Part shown: positions 7,009 to 16,487 of the stretch, in pieces | Layout: each line of letters opens with the position of its first letter | Position numbering within the stretch: the first letter of the stretch is position 1 | Source of the DNA: Paraburkholderia silvatlantica | GTDB lineage: Bacteria > Pseudomonadota > Gammaproteobacteria > Burkholderiales > Burkholderiaceae | Reading direction: 5' to 3' | Length of the DNA stretch: 64,000 bases | Assembly: GCF_003096715.1 (NCBI RefSeq) | Contig: NZ_QEOL01000011.1 | Coordinates: 1-64,000, forward strand | Notes under the pieces: generated by a model | Seen by the model: the letters and a program-made list of their open reading frames with translations, nothing else | What the model was told of the DNA's origin: nothing | Database searches by the model: none | Position numbers and translations under genes: made by a program

Positions 7009-10000
7009 ATGAATCAGGCGTACCGGGTGGTTTGGAACTCCACACACAGGGTGTGGCAAGTTGCATCAGAACTGGCCCGATCACGGGGCAAGACATCGAG
7101 CAAGGCCGTGGCAACCGTTGGCTTGCTGGTTTGCGGAATGCTGTCGCCAATGGAGGGGGTTTATGCCCAGGTGTCTCTGCTAGTCGGTAGCGGAGGAACC
7201 GGCGGCACCAGCACCACGGGCGGCAACGCCGGCGGCGCTGGTGGCCTCGGCGGCGGCGGCGGGGGAGGCTCCAACGGCGGCGTCTTCGGCACGGTTTATG
7301 GGGGCGGTGGCGGTGGCGGCTTCGGCGGCGGCGGCGGCGGTAACATTGACCTCTACGCGACCCGTTTCGGCGACATTGGCGGCAACGGTGGCGGCTCGGC
7401 CGGTGGTAGCGGTGATACGACCGGCAATGGGGGCGGTGGAGATTCAGGCGGGGCGATCGGTGGCAATGGAACGAATGGTACAGGTGGCAATGCGGGTGCC
7501 GGGACGGGAGTTGGAACCCTCGCGACGGTAACAAGCCCGGACACCATTTCCACTGGCTCAAGCCAATCCAACAGCTATAGCTACGCCGGAGTCGGTGGCG
7601 GTGGCGGTGGCGGTGCCAGCTTCGGTAACAACGGCGGTACAGGCACCGTCGGCTCTCTCACCGTTACCGGTAATGGCATCGGATTGACGCTAACCTCTGG
7701 CATGTTGGTTGGAGGCGGCGGTGGCGGTGGTGGTGCTGATGGCGGCTCGGGCGGTTCTGGTGGTGCTGGTACGGTCACCATTGGTAGCACTGCAACAGTG
7801 ACTGCGACCACCTTCCAGGTGGGTGGTGGTGGTGGTGGTGCTGGCATCGACGCTGGTGCCGGTGGTGCCGGCGGTGCTGGCACGGTCACCCTTAACAGTG
7901 GTGCGACACTTTCTGCGACGACCCTGCTGGTGGGGGGGGACGGCGGTGGCGGTGGTGTCACGAACAACTCTGGCAGCGGTGGTGCAGGCGGTACCGGTAC
8001 GGTGACCGTAACGGGAAATTCGACGGCCAACGTTACGGGATCGCTCGTCCTGGGTGGATATGCCGGTACCTCCGGTAGCTTTGGCCGTGCTGGCGCAGGC
8101 GGCACGGGCATATTCAATCTGGGGGGTGGCAGCACGCTGAACCTCGCTGGCGCATCGTTCACCATCAACAGCAACGGGACGTTCAACCTTGGTGATGCAA
8201 CGGTCAATGACACGACGGGCGGCACGATCACCGGACTGAGCAGCCTCGTGAACAACGGCCAGATCAATTTCAACCAGACGAATACGTCCACGATCTCGGC
8301 CAACATCAGCGGAACTGGCAGCGTTAGCCAGAACGGTAGCGGCACGACGATCCTGACCGGTAATAACACCTACACGGGCGGTACGACCATTGCTGCGGGT
8401 GGTACGTTGAAGATTGGAAACGGCGGCGCGGGCGCATCGCTCGCAGGTAACCTGATGGACAGAGGTACGCTGGAGTTCAACCACTCAGATAACTGGACTT
8501 TCTCGGGAACGATTTCCGGCAGTGGTTCAGTGACGCAAAGCGGCATGGGCACGCTGACGCTCTCGGGTGCCAACGCTTATTCAGGTACGACGACGATCAC
8601 CAGCGGCACCCTTGATCTGACGGGTGATACGTCGAACCTGAGCGGCAACATCGCCAATGGCAGTGCGCTGATTTTCGGTCAGTCGGCCAATTCGAGATAT
8701 AGCGGCGTCATTTCCGGCAGTGGATCGGTGACGCAAAGCGGCACGGGCACGCTGACGCTCTCGGGTGCCAACGCTTATTCAGGTACGACGACGATCACCA
8801 GCGGCACCCTTGATCTGACGGGTGATACGTCGAACCTGAGCGGCAACATCGCCAATGGCAGTGCGCTGATTTTCGGTCAGTCGGCCAATTCGAGATATAG
8901 CGGCGTCATTTCCGGCAGCGGATCGGTGACGCAAAGCGGCACGGGCACGCTGACGCTCTCGGGTGCCAACGCTTATTCGGGTACGACGACGATCACCAGC
9001 GGCACGCTTGATCTGACGGGTGATACGTCGAACCTGACCGGCAACATCGCCAATAGTAGTGCGCTGATTTTCGGTCAGTCGGCCAATTCGAGATATAGCG
9101 GCGTCATTTCCGGCAGCGGATCGGTGACGCAAAGCGGCACGGGCACGCTGACGCTCTCGGGTGCCAACGCTTATTCGGGTACGACGACGATCACCAGCGG
9201 CACGCTTGATCTGACGGGTGATACGTCGAACCTGACCGGCAACATCGCCAATAGTAGTGCGCTGATTTTCGGTCAGTCGGCCAATTCGAGATATAGCGGC
9301 GTCATTTCCGGCAGCGGATCGGTGACGCAAAGCGGCACGGGCACGCTGACGCTCTCGGGTGCCAACGCTTATTCGGGTACGACGACGATCACCAGCGGCA
9401 CCCTTGATCTGACGGGTGATACGTCGAACCTGACCGGCAACATCGCCAATAGCAGTGCGCTGATTTTCGGTCAGTCGGCCAATTCGAGATATAGCGGCGT
9501 CATTTCCGGCAGTGGATCGGTGACGCAAAGCGGCACGGGCACGCTGACGCTCTCGGGTGCCAACGCTTATTCGGGTACGACGACGATCACCAGCGGCACC
9601 CTTGATCTGACGGGTGATACGTCGAACCTGAGCGGCAACATCGCCAATAGCAGTGCGCTGATTTTCGGTCAGTCGGCCAATTCGAGATATAGCGGCGTCA
9701 TTTCCGGCAGTGGATCGGTGACGCAAAGCGGCACGGGCACGCTGACGCTCTCGGGTGCCAACGCTTATTCAGGTACGACGACGATCACCAGCGGCACCCT
9801 TGATCTGACGGGTGATACGTCGAACCTGAGCGGCAACATCGCCAATAGCAGTGCGCTGATTTTCGGTCAGTCGGCCAATTCGAGTTATAGCGGCGTCATT
9901 TCCGGCAGCGGTTCGGTGACGCAAAGCGGCACGGGCACGCTGACGCTCTCGGGTACCAACACCTATACGGGCGGCACGACAATCAGCAACGGTACGCTCC

Positions 10001-12411
10001 AGATCGGCAGTGGTGGCGCAACCGGCTCAATCTCGGGCAGCGTGACCAACAATGGGACACTCGCATTCAATCGTTCGGATAACGTAACGTTTGGCGGTGC
10101 CATTTCAGGCAACGGCACGGTGCAGCAAAGCGGCGGTACGCTCACGCTGTCGGCCGCGAATACGTACACGGGCAGCACGCGCATCAACGGCGGCGCGACC
10201 CTCGCACTATCCGGTACCGGCAGTGTGGCAAATTCCAGCGTCGCCGACAGTGGCACGCTGGATATTTCCGGTACCAGCGGTACATCGATCCAGAGCTTGT
10301 CGGGTAGCGGAAATGTCGTACTGGGCGGCCAGACGCTGACGCTCTCGAACGCTAACAGCACCTTCTCCGGCGTAATCTCCGGCAGCGGTGGATTAACGAT
10401 TGGCGGGGGTACCGAAACGCTTACGAACGTGAACACCTACACGGGTACCACGACAATCGGCAACGCTGCAACGCTCATCCTGTCGAGTGGGAACAATATT
10501 GCGCTAGGCAATGTCGTGAATTTTGGCAATCTCCAGATTTCCGGGTCGATGGGCGGCCTGTCGGGGACAGGTTCGGTCTCGGTGGGTGCTGCCGGGTTGG
10601 TGCTAACGGGTTCCGGGTCGTTCGGGGGCGCGATATCGGGAGCCGGTGGCCTTACCCTGTCGGGCAGCAATGAAACGCTGTCGGGAACGAATACCTACGC
10701 GGGTGTCACGACCATCGATCGCGACAGCGCGTTACTCCTGTCCGGGACAGGCAGCATCGCACAATCGAGCAGCGTCACAGCCAACGGCACCCTGGATATC
10801 TCGGCAACGACGGCCGGTGCAACGATCCAGAATCTCTCGGGCACGGGTAGCGTGAAACTCGGCAGCCAGTCGCTGACGCTCTCCAGCGCGATCGGCAGTT
10901 TCTCCGGTACGTTTAGCGGGTCAGGTACGCTTGTCAAGCAAGGTAGCGGCACGTTGATCCTGGACGGCAGCAGTTCGTCGTTCACAGGCACGACCGAGGT
11001 GAATGCTGGCCTGCTTGAAGTGGGCGACATCAATACGCCTTCGGCGTTGCTGGGCGGGAATGTTTCCGTTGATGCAGCGGGTACGCTGCGCGGTCATGGT
11101 ACGGTGGCGGGCGACGTGAGCAACCAGGGCGTGGTGATGCCGGGCGGCTCGATTGGCACGCTGACTGTCGGTGGAAACTACACGCAGGCCAGCAACGCGA
11201 CGCTTGCGATCGAGGTCAGCCCGACGCAGGCCTCGCAACTGAAGGTGGGCGGCAGCGCGGCGCTCGCCGGCACGCTGGCGATTACGTACGATCCGGGCAC
11301 TTACTCGGCGAAGACCTACACGCTGGTGTCGGCCAACAGCATCAATGGCAAGTTCGCCAGTGTCACGAGCGCTGGCGCATCGAACCTCGGCGCCCTGACG
11401 CCATCGCTCGACTACGGTGCCAATGCAGTCGATCTCGTGCTGAGTGCGCCATTCACCCCGGCGGACCCGTTGGTGATCGCGCCGACCAACACCAGCATCT
11501 ACACAGCCGTGGGCACGTCGGCCATTCTTGGCGCGCAGGCGCAGGGCACGGCGCTGCTCGATCGTATGGTTCAGGTCTCGCGGGCCACGGCCGCGCAGCC
11601 CTATGGCTGGATCAACGCGACAGGAAGCTGGACGAAGGTCGGCGGCACCCATGGCGAACCCGGCTTCCAGGCCAACCGCTATGGGTTCCTTGCGGGCCTC
11701 GACAAGCGCTTCGGCGCGGGCACGGCAGGCGTGGCGATCGGCTACGACCACACGGACATCAACGAGCAGAACACAGGCGATTCCGGCACGACCGATACGC
11801 TACGCGCGGCGCTGTACGGTACCCGCAATGTCGGACCGGTGAACCTTGCCGCTACGTTGGGTGCGGGGCTCGACTTCCTGTCGCAGAAGCGGCCATTCGG
11901 CGCCGCCACCACGGCTGAAGGCGATCACATGGGCCAGGAGTTCAGCACGGGCGCCCAGGCGAGCCTGCCGATGACGTTCGGTAGCGTGACGGTGACCCCA
12001 CGTGCCGGGCTGCGCTATGCGTACTTCCATGCGAATGGTTTTGGCGAAAGCGGCGCCGGCGGGCAGGATCTGAATGTCGGCACGGATAACGTACACAGCC
12101 TGCAACCGTATGTGGGTGTGACTGTCGACCGGGCATTCGGCGATGCATTGAAGCCGGTCAACGCGGAACTGCGTTTGGGCTATGCACGCGAGCTGCTCGA
12201 CGCGAATCGCGCGATTAACGTGGCGGCGCAAGACGGCACGGTGTTCGTCGCGCCGGGAACGAGCTTTCCGCGCGGATATCTCACGGCGGGTGCGAGCATG
12301 ACGCTGCATCCGCTGAAAAACCTCGATGTCTCGCTCAGCTACGACACGGTGATCAACACCACGCACGCATCGGCGCAGCAGGGCAACCTCCGCGTCGGGT
12401 ATCAGTTCTGA
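7009..12411 (+). CDS. Type Va autotransporter adhesin with tandem repeats
   Basis: This 1800-residue secreted protein starts with an extended signal peptide region (MNQAYRVVWNSTHRVWQVAS), then a hydrophobic core and cleavage near VYAQ (residue 54). The ATG at 7009 is set by that motif and by GGGGAAAG just upstream. Residues about 58-370 are extremely glycine-rich. Residues about 440-1450 are beta-helical passenger repeats of the TLTLSGANTYTGGTTI type, including seven near-identical 66-residue units. The last 290 residues form the outer-membrane beta-barrel, ending in the expected aromatic NLRVGYQF. It should be exported by Sec and displayed at the surface, probably for adhesion or biofilm. 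The two-component pair upstream is a candidate regulator. Confidence 0.92.
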   Translation: MNQAYRVVWNSTHRVWQVASELARSRGKTSSKAVATVGLLVCGMLSPMEGVYAQVSLLVGSGGTGGTSTTGGNAGGAGGLGGGGGGGSNGGVFGTVYGGGGGGGFGGGGGGNIDLYATRFGDIGGNGGGSAGGSGDTTGNGGGGDSGGAIGGNGTNGTGGNAGAGTGVGTLATVTSPDTISTGSSQSNSYSYAGVGGGGGGGASFGNNGGTGTVGSLTVTGNGIGLTLTSGMLVGGGGGGGGADGGSGGSGGAGTVTIGSTATVTATTFQVGGGGGGAGIDAGAGGAGGAGTVTLNSGATLSATTLLVGGDGGGGGVTNNSGSGGAGGTGTVTVTGNSTANVTGSLVLGGYAGTSGSFGRAGAGGTGIFNLGGGSTLNLAGASFTINSNGTFNLGDATVNDTTGGTITGLSSLVNNGQINFNQTNTSTISANISGTGSVSQNGSGTTILTGNNTYTGGTTIAAGGTLKIGNGGAGASLAGNLMDRGTLEFNHSDNWTFSGTISGSGSVTQSGMGTLTLSGANAYSGTTTITSGTLDLTGDTSNLSGNIANGSALIFGQSANSRYSGVISGSGSVTQSGTGTLTLSGANAYSGTTTITSGTLDLTGDTSNLSGNIANGSALIFGQSANSRYSGVISGSGSVTQSGTGTLTLSGANAYSGTTTITSGTLDLTGDTSNLTGNIANSSALIFGQSANSRYSGVISGSGSVTQSGTGTLTLSGANAYSGTTTITSGTLDLTGDTSNLTGNIANSSALIFGQSANSRYSGVISGSGSVTQSGTGTLTLSGANAYSGTTTITSGTLDLTGDTSNLTGNIANSSALIFGQSANSRYSGVISGSGSVTQSGTGTLTLSGANAYSGTTTITSGTLDLTGDTSNLSGNIANSSALIFGQSANSRYSGVISGSGSVTQSGTGTLTLSGANAYSGTTTITSGTLDLTGDTSNLSGNIANSSALIFGQSANSSYSGVISGSGSVTQSGTGTLTLSGTNTYTGGTTISNGTLQIGSGGATGSISGSVTNNGTLAFNRSDNVTFGGAISGNGTVQQSGGTLTLSAANTYTGSTRINGGATLALSGTGSVANSSVADSGTLDISGTSGTSIQSLSGSGNVVLGGQTLTLSNANSTFSGVISGSGGLTIGGGTETLTNVNTYTGTTTIGNAATLILSSGNNIALGNVVNFGNLQISGSMGGLSGTGSVSVGAAGLVLTGSGSFGGAISGAGGLTLSGSNETLSGTNTYAGVTTIDRDSALLLSGTGSIAQSSSVTANGTLDISATTAGATIQNLSGTGSVKLGSQSLTLSSAIGSFSGTFSGSGTLVKQGSGTLILDGSSSSFTGTTEVNAGLLEVGDINTPSALLGGNVSVDAAGTLRGHGTVAGDVSNQGVVMPGGSIGTLTVGGNYTQASNATLAIEVSPTQASQLKVGGSAALAGTLAITYDPGTYSAKTYTLVSANSINGKFASVTSAGASNLGALTPSLDYGANAVDLVLSAPFTPADPLVIAPTNTSIYTAVGTSAILGAQAQGTALLDRMVQVSRATAAQPYGWINATGSWTKVGGTHGEPGFQANRYGFLAGLDKRFGAGTAGVAIGYDHTDINEQNTGDSGTTDTLRAALYGTRNVGPVNLAATLGAGLDFLSQKRPFGAATTAEGDHMGQEFSTGAQASLPMTFGSVTVTPRAGLRYAYFHANGFGESGAGGQDLNVGTDNVHSLQPYVGVTVDRAFGDALKPVNAELRLGYARELLDANRAINVAAQDGTVFVAPGTSFPRGYLTAGASMTLHPLKNLDVSLSYDTVINTTHASAQQGNLRVGYQF
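8518..9903 (+). repeat. Seven 198-bp tandem repeats in the autotransporter
   Basis: The 198-bp unit occurs exactly seven times (7 x 198 = 1386 bp) and each unit encodes 66 residues beginning GSGSVTQSGTGTLTLSG. Differences between units are few and mostly shared by neighbours, for example NLSGNIANG versus NLTGNIANS. This indicates recent duplication or gene conversion. An eighth, partial copy follows. Because the unit is a multiple of three, gain or loss of copies would change the protein length without breaking the frame. Confidence 0.95.
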
Positions 12412-12421
12412 TCTGGCCTAT

Positions 12422-12450
12422 GCGGCCGGTTGAGCTCACAAGCCGGCCGC
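12422..12450. terminator. GC-rich hairpin after the autotransporter
   Basis: GCGGCCGG (12422-12429) pairs with CCGGCCGC (12443-12450) around a 13-nt loop, 10 bp after the autotransporter stop. No T-run follows on the plus strand. It may stabilise the mRNA end or give partial termination before the next gene. Confidence 0.4.
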
Positions 12451-12541
12451 TCGATTCTCTGAGCCTGGCAGACCGCCTGATCGAGAGCCATGCGCAGAAA
12501 ACACCACTGTTGTATTCAACATTCAAGACGAGGACCCCATC

Positions 12542-14860
12542 ATGCCTACGCCTGCAGAGCAACAAATTAAAGCGCAAATCGATTTGCTCTTGGACTTGAA
12601 ACTGGTTGGCATGGACCCTGTCGACAAGTCGAATTTGGAAAGCAGTATCGAGCGAATCCAAACGCAATATGAGTTGGCAGTGGAAAAGGGAAAAACATCC
12701 GCTCGCTACAAAGACCTCAGCGACTCCATCGCAAAGAACCTCCCGGCTCTCGTGAATGGCATTTACGCAGCCGACAAGGCGTTCAAGAAGGGCGACTATA
12801 TCTCGGCCTCCGCGTCGATGATGAGCATCTGCGCGAGCGTACTCCCGATTTTGACCGCAGCGACGGCAACGAGCGGGCCCGTCGGTGTATTGATCGGCGC
12901 ACTGCTCTCGGTTGTGGCGCAGATTCTCAGTTTTTTCGCGCCGCAGCAGCCCTCGCTTGAAAGCAAGATCCAGAAGATGCTGGATCAGCTCAAGACCGAC
13001 GAGGAGATCGAGTCGATCAAGGGTTTCGGTCACAGTATCAGCAGCTACACATCGTCGTTGCGTTCGAAATGCGAGGGTGAGAAGAAGTGGATGGCGGCAG
13101 TCGCGCTCCCCGGTACGGTCTCCCTGGCAAATGATTCAGAAAATGTCGTCGGAATCGGTACGAACTTCAGCACGACCGTCGAAGTCGGTCAGTGGCTCAC
13201 GTTCAATTCGGAGGCGCCGACAAAGCCCTACCAGGTGGAGAAGATCGGCAGCGATACGAGTTTGACGCTGGCAACGAAATATGCCGAAAAGTCGCTGACG
13301 GGCGGCACATGCGAGTACCGGCGTCGGAAGATCGCGAAAGGAAGCATCGACGAAATTCTGGGCATGCCCCTCACGAACGAGACCGAAGCCGACGCTTTCT
13401 TGACGGAGTTAATCGCACTCGGTTGGGGACTTGGGAGGGATCAGGCGAAACTCGATGTCCCGGTTTTCTTGAACTGGAAAGTGGCGGCATATCTCAAGAA
13501 GCCGTCGAATCAGAGCAAGGACGGATGGCCTGAAGTCCTCGGCGTGTGGTGCCAGACTTATATCGAATTGCTGACAGCAAACACGATGCTCAGTTGCATG
13601 ATCAGTCGAGAAAAACTGGAGGCGGTGTTGGCCGCTACTCGAAAGGAGAACAAGACAAGCCCTCTTTCCGATGAGGTCCGGAGTCGGTGCCATGAAGCCG
13701 TGCTTTATCTTGCGGCACTCGTGAAAGTACTTCCCGCTTCGTGGGAAGCGGATAAAAAGGAAATGCTCAAGATCGTGACAGCCGTGCGGCCTGTTGCGCG
13801 TGAGCGTGGACTCTACCTGCGCGTCGGACGTCGCGGGACCGGTCTTGGACTGTATGTCGCCCGGGGTAACGGCAAAGCCGCCCCTCTCGCGTGGGACTAT
13901 AAGAGCAACACCGGTTGGCTTGGTAGCCTCTCCATCCACACCCCCAAGGCCCAGATTGACTCGTTCACCCCCCAATATGAACTTCTGGCGGTAGAGGACG
14001 GGCCGTCCCGTGTTTCGCACTTTCTTCTCGATTCTGTTAGTGGCAACCTGTCCGACACCGGTCCCGTGATCGGCGACGATTTCCAGGGTGTGAGTCACCC
14101 GGAAACATACCTCGACGTCAGCGGGCTTGCGTTCAACGGTGGCACATTCGGTATCGAAGACACGCCCCCCAAGACGCTCGTTTCGCTTGTGGTCGAGAAC
14201 AGGGACATGGGCCGTGCGCGCTACGTGAATTACTACACGATCGGGAAAGACGGGAAGAGCACCCGGCTGAACATCCAGCTTAATCGGGCCGACCTTGCGG
14301 AAATTCGCTCCGTGTATGTTCCTGCGAGTGCTTTATCGGATGACCCGGACGGCGACGCCCTGACCGGCCACAACCAGCGCAAACAGAACTCGGTGCTCAC
14401 GTATGGCGGGATCCGCAACACAAATCGGTTGTATGTGGCGGAACAGGCTGAGCCGTTCACCGTGGAAGGTCCAGAAGGCTGGACGAGCTACAACGCGATC
14501 GAGGTCGATGCTCACTATGTGTGGCTATTCGGAAAGGGGGGCATCGCGTGCGCGACGCATGCCTCTATGCTCAAATGCCGAAGAGGCAAGATCGCGCGTC
14601 CGTCGTGGATCTATCACGATTTCGACACGCAGTTCAATCGCCCCGAGGTCGCCAATATATACCCGTGTGCGGACGGGACGCTGCTTGTGGCCATGCTGGG
14701 CAATATCTACACGGCCGACTACAGGATCGATCGCAAGGCGTCGCGGGTTGTCACCAGTTCGTGGGTGAAACGGGGCGGCGATGCAACCCAGGTCGTGAAG
14801 ATGCCAATTCCTTGCTGGTCGATACTGGAGCAATTGAATGCGTGTTTGCTCGAAGAGTAG
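12542..14860 (+). CDS. Unrecognised 772-aa protein with membrane-active helices
   Basis: I do not recognise the family as a whole. Residues 1-85 are helical and charged. Residues about 86-133 hold two hydrophobic helices (SMMSICASVLPILTAATA and VGVLIGALLSVVAQILSFF), followed by an amphipathic helix of about 40 residues. Residues about 188-258 form a small beta module (GTVSLANDSENVVGIGTNF, then VGQWLTFNS) like those in phage tail proteins. The C-terminal half from residue 400 is beta-rich with aromatic repeats. No signal peptide is seen. The layout of helical hairpin plus beta receptor-like part resembles pore-forming toxins, but this is inference. GAGGA lies 8 bases before the ATG. It is on the same strand as the autotransporter, 130 bp downstream. 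Confidence 0.75.
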   Translation: MPTPAEQQIKAQIDLLLDLKLVGMDPVDKSNLESSIERIQTQYELAVEKGKTSARYKDLSDSIAKNLPALVNGIYAADKAFKKGDYISASASMMSICASVLPILTAATATSGPVGVLIGALLSVVAQILSFFAPQQPSLESKIQKMLDQLKTDEEIESIKGFGHSISSYTSSLRSKCEGEKKWMAAVALPGTVSLANDSENVVGIGTNFSTTVEVGQWLTFNSEAPTKPYQVEKIGSDTSLTLATKYAEKSLTGGTCEYRRRKIAKGSIDEILGMPLTNETEADAFLTELIALGWGLGRDQAKLDVPVFLNWKVAAYLKKPSNQSKDGWPEVLGVWCQTYIELLTANTMLSCMISREKLEAVLAATRKENKTSPLSDEVRSRCHEAVLYLAALVKVLPASWEADKKEMLKIVTAVRPVARERGLYLRVGRRGTGLGLYVARGNGKAAPLAWDYKSNTGWLGSLSIHTPKAQIDSFTPQYELLAVEDGPSRVSHFLLDSVSGNLSDTGPVIGDDFQGVSHPETYLDVSGLAFNGGTFGIEDTPPKTLVSLVVENRDMGRARYVNYYTIGKDGKSTRLNIQLNRADLAEIRSVYVPASALSDDPDGDALTGHNQRKQNSVLTYGGIRNTNRLYVAEQAEPFTVEGPEGWTSYNAIEVDAHYVWLFGKGGIACATHASMLKCRRGKIARPSWIYHDFDTQFNRPEVANIYPCADGTLLVAMLGNIYTADYRIDRKASRVVTSSWVKRGGDATQVVKMPIPCWSILEQLNACLLEE

Positions 14861-14875
14861 CCATCGCGGAATCCA

Positions 14876-14903
14876 GGGCTCGTCGTCGCGCGATGACGAG
14901 CCC
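14876..14903 (+). terminator. Hairpin after the 772-aa protein gene
   Basis: GGGCTCGTC (14876-14884) pairs perfectly with GACGAGCCC (14895-14903) around a 10-nt loop, 15 bp after the stop codon. No clear T-run follows, so it is a candidate terminator or mRNA stabiliser. Confidence 0.4.
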
Positions 14904-15386
14904 GAGTTAAGGCCGCCACCGGACACGCCTGCGGTCCCGCTCATGAGCTTGCGCGGCTTTGGCGGGCGACCGTCAACTGAAGCAAGAATGGGGCGGCTCT
15001 GCTCGCTCCGAGCCGCTCACGCAGGCTTTTTGGGATTTACCGAACGATCGCATGCGACTAAGCGAGTGCCCCCGTGGATGGCGCCGCTCTGGCAGTTACT
15101 CAGTCGGCTAGGGATGTGGTGGCCGCTGCAGATAGAGGGATGACCGTTGTACCGCTCAACACGGTCGCACAGATAGCGCCGGGTTCTACGTCTCTTGTGG
15201 GTCGGAACCTGTCGCCTGGGTGTCGTCGTGCCGCGGGAGCCCGCGAGACGGTGTCGCGTCGGGCCGGGCTGACTTTCCCCCTTATTTTCAGCCGTATCGA
15301 CAGTGCCATGGGTGCATGGGAGGGAGGCCGCATCCGCCGTTCCCCCGGAGCCCTGAATTCTCCAGTCGGCAGCATCGCCATCTTGC
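14904..15386. other. Intergenic, no gene recognised
   Basis: Several short open frames exist on both strands, but none has a family signature together with a ribosome site. The stretch lies between the 772-residue protein gene and the TacAT-like operon and may be decayed mobile DNA. Confidence 0.45.
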
Positions 15387-15420
15387 CGTAATGACGCAGT
15401 CATTACGATTCTGTTATACT
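15387..15420 (+). promoter_or_regulatory. Operator and promoter of the TacAT-like operon
   Basis: A perfect inverted repeat with 9-bp arms (15387-15395 and 15399-15407, 3-bp spacer) lies just before a -10 hexamer TATACT at 15415-15420. A -35-like ATGACG at 15391-15396, 18 bp from the -10, lies inside the palindrome. Binding of the ribbon-helix-helix antitoxin there would block RNA polymerase. The arrangement fits classical autorepression. Confidence 0.65.
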
Positions 15421-15452
15421 CTAGCCTTCTTCAGTTTTTCAGGGAGGCCTCT

Positions 15453-15755
15453 ATGCCTACCCCACACGCTGTCGCTCCAAAGCGCGAGGCGCTCAACATG
15501 CGAATCACGTCCGACGAGCGCAATCTGATCGACCGGGCCGCTGCTGCTCGGGGCCAGACGCGCACCGACTTCATTCTCGCGGCAGCGCGCGCCGCGGCTG
15601 AGGAAACGCTTGTCGAGACGGCGCTCGTCCGAGCGACACCCGAGGTCTTCGCCGAGTTCATGGCGCGCCTCGACGCTGCGCCTGCGCCGAACGAGCGCCT
15701 CAAACGCACCATGCGCACACCCGCACCCTGGGACGCTCCCAGCGGAGCGACATGA
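15453..15755 (+). CDS. DUF1778 (TacA-like) antitoxin
   Basis: This 100-residue protein carries the DUF1778 ribbon-helix-helix signature KREALNMRITSDERNLIDRA, followed by AAARGQTRTDFILAAARAAA. The C-terminal part (VRATPEVFAEFMARLDAAP) is the usual neutralising arm that contacts the acetyltransferase toxin. GGGAGG lies upstream of the ATG. The stop overlaps the toxin start by four bases (ATGA). Members of this family repress their own promoter, and a perfect palindrome overlaps the promoter upstream. Confidence 0.92.
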   Translation: MPTPHAVAPKREALNMRITSDERNLIDRAAAARGQTRTDFILAAARAAAEETLVETALVRATPEVFAEFMARLDAAPAPNERLKRTMRTPAPWDAPSGAT

Positions 15756-16243
15756 CGCTGCGCGCACCAGAGCCCCTCTATAGCCACCATGTGCTCAAAG
15801 CCTTCGAGTCGGGGGAACCGAGCCTCGATGAATGGCTGAGGCGTCGCGCGCTCAAGAACCAAGCGAGCGGCGCCACGCGTACCTTCGTCGTCTGCGACGA
15901 TGCGGGAGTGATCGCCTACTACGCGCTCGCCTCGGGCGCTGTCGATGTCGACGCGGCGCCAGGCCGTTTCCGCCGCAACATGCCTGATCCTATCCCCGTG
16001 GTCGTGCTCGCACGGTTGGCCGTCGATCGGGCTTGGCAGGGTAAAGGCGTGGCTCGGGCACTGATGCGCGATGCCGGCGCGCGCATCGCGCAGGCAGCGG
16101 ACGTAATAGGGATTCGCGGCGTCATCGCGCACGCGCTCAACCAGGACGCGCACCGCTTCTATCTCGCGCTGGGCTTCGAGGTCTCGCCGCTTGCACCGAT
16201 GACCGTCATGATGACGCTGGCGGACCTGAAGGCCGCGCTCTGA
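15752..16243 (+). CDS. GNAT acetyltransferase toxin (TacT-like)
   Basis: This 163-residue GNAT protein is of the toxin subgroup that acetylates the amino group of charged tRNAs, blocking translation. The N-terminus SLDEWLRRRALKNQASGATR is characteristic of TacT/AtaT toxins. The acetyl-CoA site is seen in VVVLARLAVDRAWQGKGVAR, which has the Q/R-x-x-G-x-G/A loop. A conserved Tyr in NQDAHRFYLALGF is the usual catalytic aromatic. It is encoded in an operon with its DUF1778 antitoxin. The tRNA specificity cannot be read from the sequence. Confidence 0.92.
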   Translation: MTLRAPEPLYSHHVLKAFESGEPSLDEWLRRRALKNQASGATRTFVVCDDAGVIAYYALASGAVDVDAAPGRFRRNMPDPIPVVVLARLAVDRAWQGKGVARALMRDAGARIAQAADVIGIRGVIAHALNQDAHRFYLALGFEVSPLAPMTVMMTLADLKAAL

Positions 16244-16487
16244 TCCAGCGCGACACAAGCCTCTTGGGGCTGTGGATGACCATTTGGCGACGTGATCGGT
16301 TAGAGGTCGCCAGGAAGCGACGGTCGCCCATCTCAGCGGTTTGCCCTTCGAACGACAGCTTCAGCCTCGGCAACAGTCGTACGTCACGGGTCCGACAAGT
16401 CAGACTGGCGGACGTCACCCAGGGTGCTTCGTCAAGCGCCGGCCGAACGTCTACAGCAAGCGCCCCACAGTCAGCGACCGCCAGGGC

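Noticed and set aside
8779..9726. Repetitive minus-strand frame inside the autotransporter repeats
   Set aside because: It only reflects the 198-bp repeats read backwards; no start signal and no family.
8518..9903. CRISPR array
   Set aside because: The repeats are 198 bp, in frame and contiguous, with no spacers; they are protein repeats.
14904..15403. Possible gene before the TacAT-like operon
   Set aside because: Short frames on both strands lack a ribosome site and any family signature, so none is called.
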